This document shows positions 25,532-34,257 of a stretch of DNA of 64,000 bases, piece after piece. This DNA comes from Candidatus Hadersleviella danica (GTDB lineage Bacteria > Chloroflexota > Anaerolineae > Promineifilales > Promineifilaceae): assembly GCA_016711405.1 (NCBI GenBank), contig JADJSZ010000111.1:1-64000 (forward strand), written 5' to 3'. The position numbers and the translations under genes are program-made. Under the pieces are notes generated by a model. That model did not search any database and was not told the origin of the DNA. It worked only from the letters and a program-made list of their open reading frames with translations. Position 1 is the first letter of the stretch. Every line of letters starts with the position of its first letter.

Positions 25532-27529
25532 CTATTCATCAAGATCGAGTGTGGCCAAAAGCAAGCGATTGGCAGAGAGGGGAGCGGTTGTTTGCAAATT
25601 TAGCCGCTCAAACGTGGGATAAGTATACCAACCCAAGGCCAACGTATACGAACCCGCAGGCAAATCGGGGGGCAACGCCATAGCGTATTGGTCGTGGAGC
25701 CATACCCCACTTTCCCACTGGCTCGTTGGCCAACAGGGTTGGATATCCAGTTGGGCAAGGGGCGGGGAATCTTCTGCCCCAGTGGGGTAGAGGTGCAGGA
25801 AGAGGGTGTGGTCGGCCGTGGGCACGGCCAAGGCCTCCCACCACAAATCTATCAGCAGGCTGGTAGGTTGGGGGGCAATGTGTGTGCCGCGCAGGTGCAG
25901 GCTGTTGGCAAAGGTGGCCTCGAGCGGGGTGGCTACGCCCTGCGGCCATTCCCCTTGCGGCACTGTCAGGGCGGTGTAGATGATGTCGCCCGTGGGAGAG
26001 TGGCGCACCTCGCCCGTGACGGCCGTTTGAGGCCAATGTTGGCGCACCCAAAGCGCCATCTCCTTTTCCACCAAGTTGTTGATGAGATAGGTGGTGGGTT
26101 GGGATTGGGCGGCGGGATAGTAAAAACAGGGGGCGGGGGGATGGGTGCGCACGGCCGAATCCGCCAAGAGCAAGGCGAGGGTTGGGTTGCTTAAGTCAAT
26201 CGCATCGGGCACAAGGAACACCGTTTCGGTTTCGCTTTTGGCCAAGGCCATTTGCCCCGCTTGCCACACCCCCACTTGGAAATCATCATAAAGTTGGGGC
26301 ACGGCCGCCCAACGGCCGAAATAGTCGTATAACGTGCTGGCCGTGCTAAAGGCCAAGCCACCCACCAGAACGGCCGTGGCCACACCCTGCCCATAGCGCT
26401 CCAACCAGCGCCACAACCCAATGGCTCCCACAGCGGCAACGGCCGCCAAGGCTGGCACGGCCACAAAGATGCGGGTATAGGTGGCGGGGTTATCGGTTAG
26501 AATGGCAGGGAGCAGACCCATCCCCACCCATGAAAAAAGCAAAATCGTGCGGGTAGAGCGCGGCCGTTGCACAAGCAGGGCAACCCCCAGCAAGAAGAGC
26601 AGGGCTAGAAACCAATCAAAGACAGGACGGCCGGGCAGGTTGTGCCGCGCCAGTTCATCCCCCCAGCCGGGCAGAAACAGCCCCGCCAAGGCACGGCCGA
26701 GGTTGCCCAGCAACGCCAAGGGTATGGAGGTCGCCCCTGCCCCGAGTGTGTTAGAGGCGGTTACGCTGGCGCGGAGGGTGAATTGGCTCCAGTTGAGCCA
26801 GAAATAGCGCAGGAGGGGGGCGGCCGTTAAAACGGCCGCGCTGACGATGAGGGCAAAGTGCCCCACGGCCGTGCGCCACGGCCGGCGGGGCACAACGGCC
26901 GCCCAATGCCACCCATAAGCGACGGCGACGGCAATGGGAATGAATCGCCCTGAACCAAAACTATAGAGCGAAAGTCCACACATAAAACCCACCAACAGGA
27001 GGGTACGGGTGGGTTGGGTGGGGTTTTGGAAGTAGCGGCCGAGGAAGGCAAAGGTGAGAAGCGCAAACGAAACGGGCAGAGAGGACTCGTAGCCCAAGCG
27101 ACTGAAATGGAAAAAGGGGTAAGTGATGCCGAGGATGAAGGCGGTCAGCAAGGCAATTTGCGTTGCGCCTTGTTCCTCGGCCGCGAGTTGCCGATACGCC
27201 CAGACCGCGAGGGCGATGGTGAGGGTGGAGACGGCCGCCAGCGCATAGCGAATGGTGAGCGGGTCTTGGCTGATTTGCTGGGCGGCACGGGTGAGGTAGA
27301 CCACGGCCGGGTGCATCCCCCCAAAGTTGGCCGCAAAATAGACGGGGGTCTCGTTCCCACGGGCGACGACACTGACCCATGCTTCATCAAACCACAGGCC
27401 GGGGGGGAGTTGGCCAAGGTATATAAAGCGGGTAACGGCCGTGAAAAGAACCAGCAGGGCGACGTAGAGAACGTATTGAGCTGGGGTTCTTCGGTTTAGC
27501 AAGGCTAACTTCTCTACCACAAAGGTCAT
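25532..27529 (-). CDS. PMT-like membrane glycosyltransferase
   Basis: About 665 residues, a second GT-C type protein. The first extracytoplasmic loop has PPGLWFDEAWVSVVARG, with the Asp-Glu expected at the active site, then FGGMHPAVVYLTRAAQ. Some ten to twelve hydrophobic helices follow and a C-terminal extracytoplasmic beta domain from about residue 500. It belongs to the same broad group as the protein at 19783-21771 but shares little obvious identity. It follows rmlB by 10 bp, so the pair may form an operon adding activated deoxysugars to an envelope glycan; this is inference. I chose the ATG at 27529. Confidence 0.8.
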   Translation of the reverse strand: MTFVVEKLALLNRRTPAQYVLYVALLVLFTAVTRFIYLGQLPPGLWFDEAWVSVVARGNETPVYFAANFGGMHPAVVYLTRAAQQISQDPLTIRYALAAVSTLTIALAVWAYRQLAAEEQGATQIALLTAFILGITYPFFHFSRLGYESSLPVSFALLTFAFLGRYFQNPTQPTRTLLLVGFMCGLSLYSFGSGRFIPIAVAVAYGWHWAAVVPRRPWRTAVGHFALIVSAAVLTAAPLLRYFWLNWSQFTLRASVTASNTLGAGATSIPLALLGNLGRALAGLFLPGWGDELARHNLPGRPVFDWFLALLFLLGVALLVQRPRSTRTILLFSWVGMGLLPAILTDNPATYTRIFVAVPALAAVAAVGAIGLWRWLERYGQGVATAVLVGGLAFSTASTLYDYFGRWAAVPQLYDDFQVGVWQAGQMALAKSETETVFLVPDAIDLSNPTLALLLADSAVRTHPPAPCFYYPAAQSQPTTYLINNLVEKEMALWVRQHWPQTAVTGEVRHSPTGDIIYTALTVPQGEWPQGVATPLEATFANSLHLRGTHIAPQPTSLLIDLWWEALAVPTADHTLFLHLYPTGAEDSPPLAQLDIQPCWPTSQWESGVWLHDQYAMALPPDLPAGSYTLALGWYTYPTFERLNLQTTAPLSANRLLLATLDLDE

Positions 27530-27539
27530 CACAGGGTAG

Positions 27540-28565
27540 CTATTTTTCACTCCCCAACCGCGCCCCATATTGCACTTCGTAATAGCTTTGGAACTCCCCT
27601 TCCTTTATTTTGCGCCACCACCATTCATTGTCGGCATACCAGCGCACCGTGCTGGCAATCGCCTCTTCGGGGCTAATTTCTGGCTCCCAACCAAGGGCAC
27701 GGATTTTGTCAAAGTTTAAGCTGTAGCGGCGGTCGTGGCCGGGGCGGTCGGTGACATGGCGAATGAGCGAGCGGGGTTTGCCGAGGGTGTCGAGCAAAAT
27801 TTCAATCATGCGCATGTTTTCCACTTCGATGCCAGTGCCCATGTTGTAAATTTCGCCAATCGCGCCTTTGTGCAACACCAAATCAATGGCGCGGCAATGA
27901 TCCAACACATGCTGGTATTCCCGTTGCTGACGGCCGTCGCCATACACGGGCAAGGGCTTGTCTTCCAACGCATTCGTCGTAAACAGCGGAATGACCTTTT
28001 CGAGGTATTGATAGGGGCCGATGTTGTTGGAGCAACGGCTAATTGTCGTCGGCAAGCCATAGGTGACATGGTATGCCTGTACCATGAGGTCGGCACTCGC
28101 TTTGCTGGCGGCATAGGGGCTACGTGGCCGTAACGGGTCATCTTCCACCGAAGATTGCCCCTCGGGAATATCCCCATAGACCTCATCGGTGGAAATTTGG
28201 TGATACCGTTCCAGCCCATATTGCTTGGCCGCTTCCAGCAAGACATAGGTTCCATAAACGCCCGTCTTCACAAACGCTTCGGGGTCTAAAATGGAGCGGT
28301 CTACGTGGGTTTCGGCCGCAAAATTGACAATCGTGTCAATCTTGTATTGCTCAATAACCTTGTTGACCCGGGGTGAATCGCAAATGTCCCCTTTCTCAAA
28401 GTGATAATTGGGTTCATCTGAAATTTCGAGTAAGTTGTCCATATTGCCCGCATAGGTCAACTTGTCGTAGACAATAATGTTGTACGCGGGGTATTTCTGC
28501 ACCATGTAAATGGCAAAATTCGCGCCGATAAAGCCAGCGCCGCCTGTGACCAATATATTTTTCAT
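27540..28565 (-). CDS. rmlB: dTDP-glucose 4,6-dehydratase
   Basis: A 341-residue short-chain dehydrogenase fold enzyme making dTDP-4-keto-6-deoxyglucose from dTDP-glucose, the second step toward rhamnose and other deoxysugars. Visible motifs: NAD-binding TGGAGFIGANF, NFAAETHVDRSI, the catalytic TDEVYGDI, YAASKAS (YxxxK) and the substrate segment RCSNNIGPYQYLEKVIP. The length matches the family. rmlA, C and D are not in the window. Confidence 0.95.
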   Translation of the reverse strand: MKNILVTGGAGFIGANFAIYMVQKYPAYNIIVYDKLTYAGNMDNLLEISDEPNYHFEKGDICDSPRVNKVIEQYKIDTIVNFAAETHVDRSILDPEAFVKTGVYGTYVLLEAAKQYGLERYHQISTDEVYGDIPEGQSSVEDDPLRPRSPYAASKASADLMVQAYHVTYGLPTTISRCSNNIGPYQYLEKVIPLFTTNALEDKPLPVYGDGRQQREYQHVLDHCRAIDLVLHKGAIGEIYNMGTGIEVENMRMIEILLDTLGKPRSLIRHVTDRPGHDRRYSLNFDKIRALGWEPEISPEEAIASTVRWYADNEWWWRKIKEGEFQSYYEVQYGARLGSEK

Positions 28566-28705
28566 TCTAAAACCATTGGGGGAAATAGCTGATTAAACCT
28601 TTGAGGTTTTGAGGCCTCACAGGTTTTCATTTTAGCCCACCCCCTTTCTTTCAGCCAATGGATACAGGTTTTTTCAAAACGTAGGCTTGAACTTGCCAAA
28701 AGGGA

Positions 28706-28778
28706 TGAACCGCAGAGAACAAGGAGGGCGCAGAGAGGAGCAAGTCTCCGCGTTCTCCGCGCCATCTGCGGTTCATTC
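28706..28778. repeat. Dispersed inverted repeat (AACCGCAGA type)
   Basis: GAACCGCAGAGAACAAGG... and its inverse CGCGCCATCTGCGGTTC face each other, a palindromic element of the kind dispersed in intergenic DNA. No gene is seen in 28566-28840. Confidence 0.6.
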
Positions 28779-28841
28779 ACTCTGTTCGCCTCGTATTAGG
28801 GGATTTGTGGAAAACCCTGCGGTTACATATCTCTCTCTAAT

Positions 28842-28870
28842 TTGACATCACCCGCGCCCTATGCCATAAT
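28842..28870 (+). promoter_or_regulatory. Promoter of the small transcript upstream of the Lon gene
   Basis: TTGACA (28842-28847), a 17-base spacer and CATAAT (28865-28870). It is one of the best promoters in the window and starts a short unit ending at the terminator at 29016-29047. Confidence 0.75.
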
Positions 28871-28937
28871 CTGCCCATCATTCATTTATTGGCAGTGTAA
28901 ACTGTACCGCTATCTTTTCCAAAAGGAGGTGGTGTTG

Positions 28938-28997
28938 ATGGACTGTAGTAGTCAGACCCCATTCGCCGTAGCACTGCCTCCGCTCAACGCGAAGTAA
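28938..28997 (+). CDS. 19-codon leader-type ORF
   Basis: A 19-residue ORF, MDCSSQTPFAVALPPLNAK, with the strongest ribosome-binding site in the window (AAGGAGGTGGTG, six bases from the ATG). It lies 60 bases after a good promoter and is followed within 20 bases by a terminator. Its codons 10-13 form one arm of a 10-bp perfect stem with the bases right after its stop (28965-28974 with 28998-29007), so ribosome position would control folding. That is the layout of a translated leader peptide. The regulated step might be the downstream Lon gene. Unknown family; it could also be a stand-alone small mRNA. Confidence 0.55.
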   Translation: MDCSSQTPFAVALPPLNAK

Positions 28998-29007
28998 GTG
29001 CTACGGC
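28965..29007 (+). promoter_or_regulatory. RNA stem overlapping the leader ORF
   Basis: GCCGTAGCAC (28965-28974) pairs perfectly with GTGCTACGGC (28998-29007). The loop contains the last codons and stop of the leader ORF. Confidence 0.6.
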
Positions 29008-29015
29008 CGAGACGA

Positions 29016-29048
29016 GGCTCCACTGGCAACGGTGGAGCCTTTTCTTTG
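29016..29048 (+). terminator. Rho-independent terminator or attenuator before the Lon gene
   Basis: Stem GGCTCCAC/GTGGAGCC with an 8-base loop, followed by TTTTCTTTG. It lies 100 bases before the Lon ATG. Confidence 0.85.
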
Positions 29049-29067
29049 TTTAGGGTGGGGGGGGGAA

Positions 29068-29147
29068 GAGCCATAAGCTATAAGCCGTAAGCAAATACCT
29101 CCTCCATTCACAATTAATCATTCCCAATTCCCAATTCACAATTCCCA
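29068..29147 (+). repeat. Heptamer arrays ending at the Lon start codon
   Basis: An AAGCTAT/AAGCCGT type array (29068-29092) is followed by six heptamers of the ATTCCCA/ATTCACA type from 29106, ending at the base before the ATG at 29148. No Shine-Dalgarno site. Confidence 0.78.
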
Positions 29148-31552
29148 ATGGCTTTCACCCTCCTTCAGCCCGCCCAATTGCGCCGGGTGTGTGACCCCCA
29201 CCAATTTAATTTTGAGAGCACGGCCGACCTTGAGGCACAAGAGACCATCATTGGTCAGCCAAGGGGGGTACGCGCCATTGAATTTGGCATTGGCATCCAA
29301 AGCCCCGGCTACAATATTTATGTGCTGGGCGATTCGGACACGGGGCGCACCGCCACCTTAGAGCGATTCTTGCTGGCTCGTGCCGCCCACCAACCTGTCC
29401 CCCCCGATTGGGTCTACGTCCACAACTTCACCATCTCCCATCAACCCCGTGCCCTGTCATTGCCTGCGGGGCAGGGGGGGCAATTCAAGGGGGATATGCA
29501 AAGCCTCATCGAATCGCTCAAAAAAGATTTGTCTGAGGCATTTGATACGGACGCTTATCGAGAAGCATCCGAAAATATCCGTGCCCATTACAAGGGGGAG
29601 CGCAACACCTTGCTGGAAGATTTGCGCCAACGGGCCATTAAAGATGAGATGACGGTGGTGGATACTCCTTCGGGTTGGGTAGTTGTGCCCATGTCAGAAG
29701 GCAAGGCGATGAGTGCGGACGTGTACCAACAGTTGCCCGTCGAAGAGCACCAAATGTTAGAGCGCAAGCGGCAACGCTGGGGGGAGGAATTAGATGAGCT
29801 TTTGCGCAAAATGCGCGAGTTGGATGAGAAGGCGCAGGAGCAGACCGATACGTTGGACAAAGAGGTGGCCGCCTCGAGTATCAAACATTATTTCGACCAT
29901 CTGCGTGAGAAATACGCCGCCCAAGAGGCGATATGGCCTTATTTGGAAGGGGTGTATAAAGATGTGTTGGATAATTTGGATGACTTTGCGCCACCCGAAG
30001 GGGAGGAGAAAGATAATGAGACAGATTTGCGCCGCTATGAGGTGAATTTGCTGGTGGACAACGGCCGCCGGGACGACAAACACCCCAGCGCCCCTGTCGT
30101 GGTCGAGTTAAACCCCCGCTACACGAATTTACTCGGCCGTATCGAGTACGAAATGCAGTTTGGGGCGACTTCGACCCACTTCACCAACATCAAGGCAGGC
30201 AGTTTGCACCGCGCCAATGGGGGGTATCTCATCCTCAATGTGCGCGATATTTTGGCCGAGCGAGACACATGGGAAGCGCTCAAACGCGCCATTCGGGGGC
30301 GGGAAATCAAAGTCCAGCCACCTGATAGAGCGGATGGCAACCAAGTGTTGGCCAAATCGCTCGACCCCGAGCCGATTCCGTTGCAGGTTAAAATTATTTT
30401 GCTGGGCAACGCCGACTATTACTATACCTTGTATAACCGCGAGGAAGATTTTAGCCAACTGTTCAAGGTGAAGGCTGAATTCGACATGGTGATGCCGCGC
30501 ACGGCCGAGAACGAATTGGCTTATGCCACCTTTGTGGCCAGCCGATGCCAAGAAGAGCAGTTACGCCATTTTGAGCCAACGGCCGTGGCCCAGCTTGTTG
30601 AGTTTGGCTCCCGCCTGAGTGGCTACCAGAATAAACTGAGCACGCGCATGGAAATTGTGGCCGATGTGGTGCGCGAGGCAAGTTATTGGGCAGGGCACAA
30701 CGGCCGCGAACGAGTCACGGCCGCTGATGTCCAAATCGCCCTCGACGAGCGGCGCACCCGCTCGAATTTGGATGAAGCGTATGTGATGGAACACATCACC
30801 GATGGGAGTTTGGCCATTCGGGTGCGGGGCACGGCGGTGGGGCAAGCCAACGGCTTGTCCATCATTGATTTGGGCGATTACACCTATGGCCAACCGGGGC
30901 GCATTTCGGCTCGCACCTTTCGCGGGGAGCAGGGCATTATCAACATTGACCGCGAGGTGGAACTGACTGGCCCCATTCACCACAAGGGGTTGTTGGCCTT
31001 GGTGGGCTTCTTGGGGGGCAATTACGCCCAAGAACAGGCCTTGACCGTGGCGGCCAGCATCACTTTTGAGCAAAATTATGGGTTGATAGAGGGGGATAGC
31101 GCTTCCACGGCCGAACTGTGCGCTTTGCTCTCCAGCTTGGCCAATCTCCCGCTCAAGCAAAGCATTGCCGTGACAGGGGCGGTGAACCAACACGGGGATA
31201 TTTTGCCCATCGGGGGTGTCACCGAAAAAATTGAGGGCTTCTTCCACGTTTGCCAAATCGAGGGGCTGACGGGCGAGCAAGGAGTGGTCATTCCCCACAC
31301 CAATATCGCTCATTTGATGTTGGAACAGGAGGTGGTTATGGCCGTGCAAGCAGGGCAGTTCCACATTTGGGCCGTTCGCAAGCTGGATGAAGCAATTGAA
31401 GTGCTTTCGGGTGTGCCCGCTGGCGAACGCGACGCCGATGGCATCTACCCCGAGGGAGCTTCCACGCGGCCGTGCAAGAGGGGCTAAAACGGCTGGGCAA
31501 GCAGGATGAGGATGAAGAGGAAGGGGAGGAAGTGGATAGTGAAGGTGAGTAG
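29148..31552 (+). CDS. Lon-like ATP-dependent protease (AAA_32 type)
   Basis: The repaired protein is about 801 residues. The N-terminal half is the AAA_32/lid region: degenerate Walker A GDSDTGRT (Arg in place of Lys, as often in this family), a long coiled coil at about 170-250, and the ATPase core with PVVVELNPRYTNLLGRIEY and RANGGYLILNVRDIL. The C-terminal protease domain has the Ser-Lys dyad: Ser in EGDSASTAEL and Lys in IGGVTEKIEGFF. It degrades unfolded or regulatory proteins. The last 20 residues (FHAAVQEGLKRLGKQDEDEEEGEE and on) need one G added to GGG at 31454-31456; otherwise the frame stops at 31487. A leader-type transcript precedes it. Confidence 0.9.
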
Positions 31553-31553
31553 T

Positions 31554-31612
31554 AAATAGTGTTGAGCCAGCTACTTGCTCACTAACCACTAACCACTAAT
31601 CACTAATTCCTG
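31554..31612. repeat. Heptamer repeat (CTAACCA type)
   Basis: CTAACCA, CTAACCA, then CTAATCA and CTAATTC in the gap between the convergent Lon and yihY-like genes, extending over the 3' end of the latter. Confidence 0.72.
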
Positions 31613-32440
31613 CTTGCGCCGCTTATCCGACACCACCTTGGTGAAGGCCGCGCCGAGGAAGAAGATTTGCCCTGAAAAGTAGACCCAGATAAGCAAAACG
31701 GCCAGTGAACCAGCCGCGCCATAAGCCGAGGTGGAGGAAGTACGGCCGAAGTACAGCCCGATGAGGTATTTGCTGAGGGTGATGAGCACGGCCGTGAGCA
31801 CCCCGCCTCCCCACACATCCCGCCACCGCACCCGCGCCTCGGGCAATACCTTGAACAAAAAGGCAAAAATCACGCTCAGGAGGATCCCGGAGAGGAGCAA
31901 ATCGAGCCAGTGAAGCAAATCAAACGAGGGATGGAGTTGGTCGGCCACAAATTGGCTAATCACCGATAGGACAGTGCTAACCAAAATCAGAGCCACCAAA
32001 AGCAAGCCCACACTCAGCACCAACCCCACAGCATACAATCGCCGCTTAATAAATTTCCATAGCCCCGCTTCCTCAAGGTGAGGTACACCCCAAATCGTAT
32101 TCATCGCCTCTTGCAACTGGTCAAAGACGTTGCTGGCTCCAAAGAGCAAAATCAGCAAACTCAGGAGACTGGCCAGAAAACCAGTCTCGGGGCGACTGCT
32201 GTTGAGCAAGATGTTTTCCACGGCTTCGGCAACTTGGTAGCCGCCCACTTGGCGAATCTGATTCATTAATTCGCTTTGCGCGGCCGTGGCCCCATACGCC
32301 AAGCCCGCCACCGTCACCGCAATGAGCAACAGCGGGGAAAGCGACAGCACCGTGTAATAAGCCAACGCGGCCGACATCCGATTGGCACGGCTCCTATTCC
32401 ACAATTTGCCCGTCTGGCGGAGGAGAGAAATGATTTCCAT
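31589..32440 (-). CDS. YihY/BrkB-family inner-membrane protein
   Basis: A 283-residue protein with six predicted transmembrane helices. Family motifs: NRMSAALAYYTVLSLSPLLLI near the N-terminus, the FGASNVFDQLQEAMNTIWGV segment, and the C-terminal YGAAGSLAVLLIWVYFSGQIFFLGAAFT. The family was once annotated as ribonuclease BN but is now regarded as a membrane protein of unclear function. The C-terminal Lys/Arg-rich tail is short. Confidence 0.88.
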   Translation of the reverse strand: MEIISLLRQTGKLWNRSRANRMSAALAYYTVLSLSPLLLIAVTVAGLAYGATAAQSELMNQIRQVGGYQVAEAVENILLNSSRPETGFLASLLSLLILLFGASNVFDQLQEAMNTIWGVPHLEEAGLWKFIKRRLYAVGLVLSVGLLLVALILVSTVLSVISQFVADQLHPSFDLLHWLDLLLSGILLSVIFAFLFKVLPEARVRWRDVWGGGVLTAVLITLSKYLIGLYFGRTSSTSAYGAAGSLAVLLIWVYFSGQIFFLGAAFTKVVSDKRRKQELVISG

Positions 32441-32451
32441 AGGGTGATTCT

Positions 32452-32516
32452 GCGTTATTCGTTATTGGTTACTCGTTATTCGTCCCTTGTCCCCTGTCCC
32501 TCGTCATTTGTCCTAT
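32452..32516. repeat. Heptamer repeats (GTTATTC and GTCCCTT types)
   Basis: GTTATTC-like units from 32455, changing at about 32485 into GTCCCTT, GTCCCCT and relatives. It fills the gap between the yihY-like and mttB-like genes. Confidence 0.72.
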
Positions 32517-34045
32517 TCATACAACGCAATCCCCTCTAATTCTTGGGTGCGTTTGGCCACAAATTCGGTGAGGGATTCGCGCAGAGCAGGATCGAGTGGG
32601 GGAGGTTCGTACTGGGCGAGCATCGTTTTCCACAATTTGTGCGCGCGCTGGGGGGCATCTTCTCTGCCTGCTTGCGCCCAACTGTCGTAATTTTGGCGGT
32701 TAGCCACCGAGCTTTGGTAAAAAGCTGTGGCGTAATGGGCTTGGGTGTGGTCTGTGCCAAAATGATGGCCACCGGGGCCAACGGCCGCGATACTCCCCAA
32801 CGCCAAGGTATCCTCGTTCACCGCAAACCCCTCCAAAAAATGGGCGAACATGGCCAAATTTTCCACATCAATAACAAATTTTTCCAGCGAAACAGTCAGG
32901 CCGCCCTCTAGCCAGCCTGCGGCGTGCATAATCAGATTGGCGTGGCTCATCACCACAGGCCACAGGTTCCACATCGTTTCATAGGCGGATTGGGCATCGG
33001 CCGATTGGGCATTGGTCAGGCTCCCGCTGGCACGGTAGGGCAGGTGGTAATAGCGAGCCAATTGCGCCCCCGCGCTAATCGCCCATGCCCCTTCGGGCGT
33101 GCCAAACGCGGGCGCACCGCTCCGCATGTCCACATTGGTGGTAAAGCCGCCATAAACCACAGGCGCACCCCGCCGCACCAATTGGGTGAGCGCCACGCCC
33201 GCCAATGCTTCGGCGTTTTGCTGGGCGAGTGCGGCCGCCATTGTTACTGGACTCATCGCCCCAGCCAAAATGAAGGGGGTAATAAAGGTCACTTGCCCTG
33301 CGCGGGCGTAGCTGATGAGGCCGCCCAACATGCGCTCGTCATAGCGCAGGGGGCTGTTCACGTTGATGACATCGCCAATCACGGGGTCGGCTGGGAGTTC
33401 GCCGCCAAAGACGAGGCGCATCATGGCCAGCGCATCTTCGGGGATGATTCGGCCGTGGGCCGACTCCATGACCACCTTATCCGACAACGTCAGACCCGCC
33501 ATCAGTCGGTGCAAATGGCGCACATTGACAGGCACATCTTGCGGGGTGACTTGCTCCCATGTGGCGTAGTGCAACACGGGGCACATCTGGCACAGCCGCA
33601 CAAGGTCTTCGTAGTCGGCCATCGTTCCTTGCCGACGGCCGCGCTCTATATCAGTGACATAGACCATGCCCCCCGGCGGGCCAAAAGTTAGGTGATTGCC
33701 GCCCAACACAACGTTGTGGGCAGGGTTCCGCGCCGCCCATGTGAATTGGGTGGGGGCATGGGCGATGGTTTCCATCAACAGGCCACGGTCAATTCGCACC
33801 CGCTGGGTGGTGTGGTTCACATCAGCCCCGGCCGCTTGCCACAAACTAAGCGCCTCGTCGTCCATAAAATCAAGGCCGATGTTCTCTAAAATGTGCAGGG
33901 AGGCGTGGTGGATGGCTTCGATTTGCTCAGGGGCAAGGATTTCCAACGGCCGCCACGGGTTCCGCAAGGTGCGGAAGGGGTGTTGGAGCAGATGCACGGC
34001 CGTGCGTTCAGTGCGCCTTGCGGCGCGGCGTGTTTCGCGGGACAT
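32513..34045 (-). CDS. MttB-superfamily (trimethylamine methyltransferase-like) protein
   Basis: A 510-residue TIM-barrel protein of the MttB family. The N-terminal part has LEILAPEQIEAIHHASLHILENIGLDFMDDEA, then FGPPGGMVYVTDIERGRRQGTMADYEDLVRL, the C-terminal third VGPGGHHFGTDHTQAHY. There is no internal amber codon, so this is the non-pyrrolysine type; characterised members (MtgB-like) demethylate glycine betaine or other quaternary amines to a corrinoid protein. No corrinoid-protein gene lies in the window, so the substrate and even a methyltransferase role remain open. Confidence 0.85.
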   Translation of the reverse strand: MSRETRRAARRTERTAVHLLQHPFRTLRNPWRPLEILAPEQIEAIHHASLHILENIGLDFMDDEALSLWQAAGADVNHTTQRVRIDRGLLMETIAHAPTQFTWAARNPAHNVVLGGNHLTFGPPGGMVYVTDIERGRRQGTMADYEDLVRLCQMCPVLHYATWEQVTPQDVPVNVRHLHRLMAGLTLSDKVVMESAHGRIIPEDALAMMRLVFGGELPADPVIGDVINVNSPLRYDERMLGGLISYARAGQVTFITPFILAGAMSPVTMAAALAQQNAEALAGVALTQLVRRGAPVVYGGFTTNVDMRSGAPAFGTPEGAWAISAGAQLARYYHLPYRASGSLTNAQSADAQSAYETMWNLWPVVMSHANLIMHAAGWLEGGLTVSLEKFVIDVENLAMFAHFLEGFAVNEDTLALGSIAAVGPGGHHFGTDHTQAHYATAFYQSSVANRQNYDSWAQAGREDAPQRAHKLWKTMLAQYEPPPLDPALRESLTEFVAKRTQELEGIALYE

Positions 34046-34080
34046 AGGGAGGTTATTGGTTACTCGTTATTCGTTATTGT
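34046..34080. repeat. Heptamer repeat (GTTATTC type)
   Basis: GTTATTG, GTTACTC and GTTATTC units directly upstream of the mttB-like start (minus strand ACGAATA units ending CTCCCT-ATG). Confidence 0.7.
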
Positions 34081-34128
34081 ATCTGCTACGGGTGATTAAA
34101 CCTTGTTGGATTTTAGGGTTATGACGCA

Positions 34129-34158
34129 TTGCGTTAATCAATCGCTCTGTTTTATAAT
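34129..34158 (+). promoter_or_regulatory. Promoter of the acyl-CoA ligase gene
   Basis: TTGCGT (34129-34134), an 18-base spacer and TATAAT (34153-34158), 100 bases before the ATG. Confidence 0.6.
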
Positions 34159-34257
34159 GGCAGGTAAATAAGAGAGCATGAGCCATCAACAAGAATTTTC
34201 GTCTCCCCCTCTCTTTCTCTCCCCCTCTCTTCATCCCCCAGTACAAGGAGTTTTCCC

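Noticed and set aside
32513..34045. Pyrrolysine-containing trimethylamine methyltransferase
   Set aside because: No internal amber codon exists in the frame, and no pyl genes are seen.
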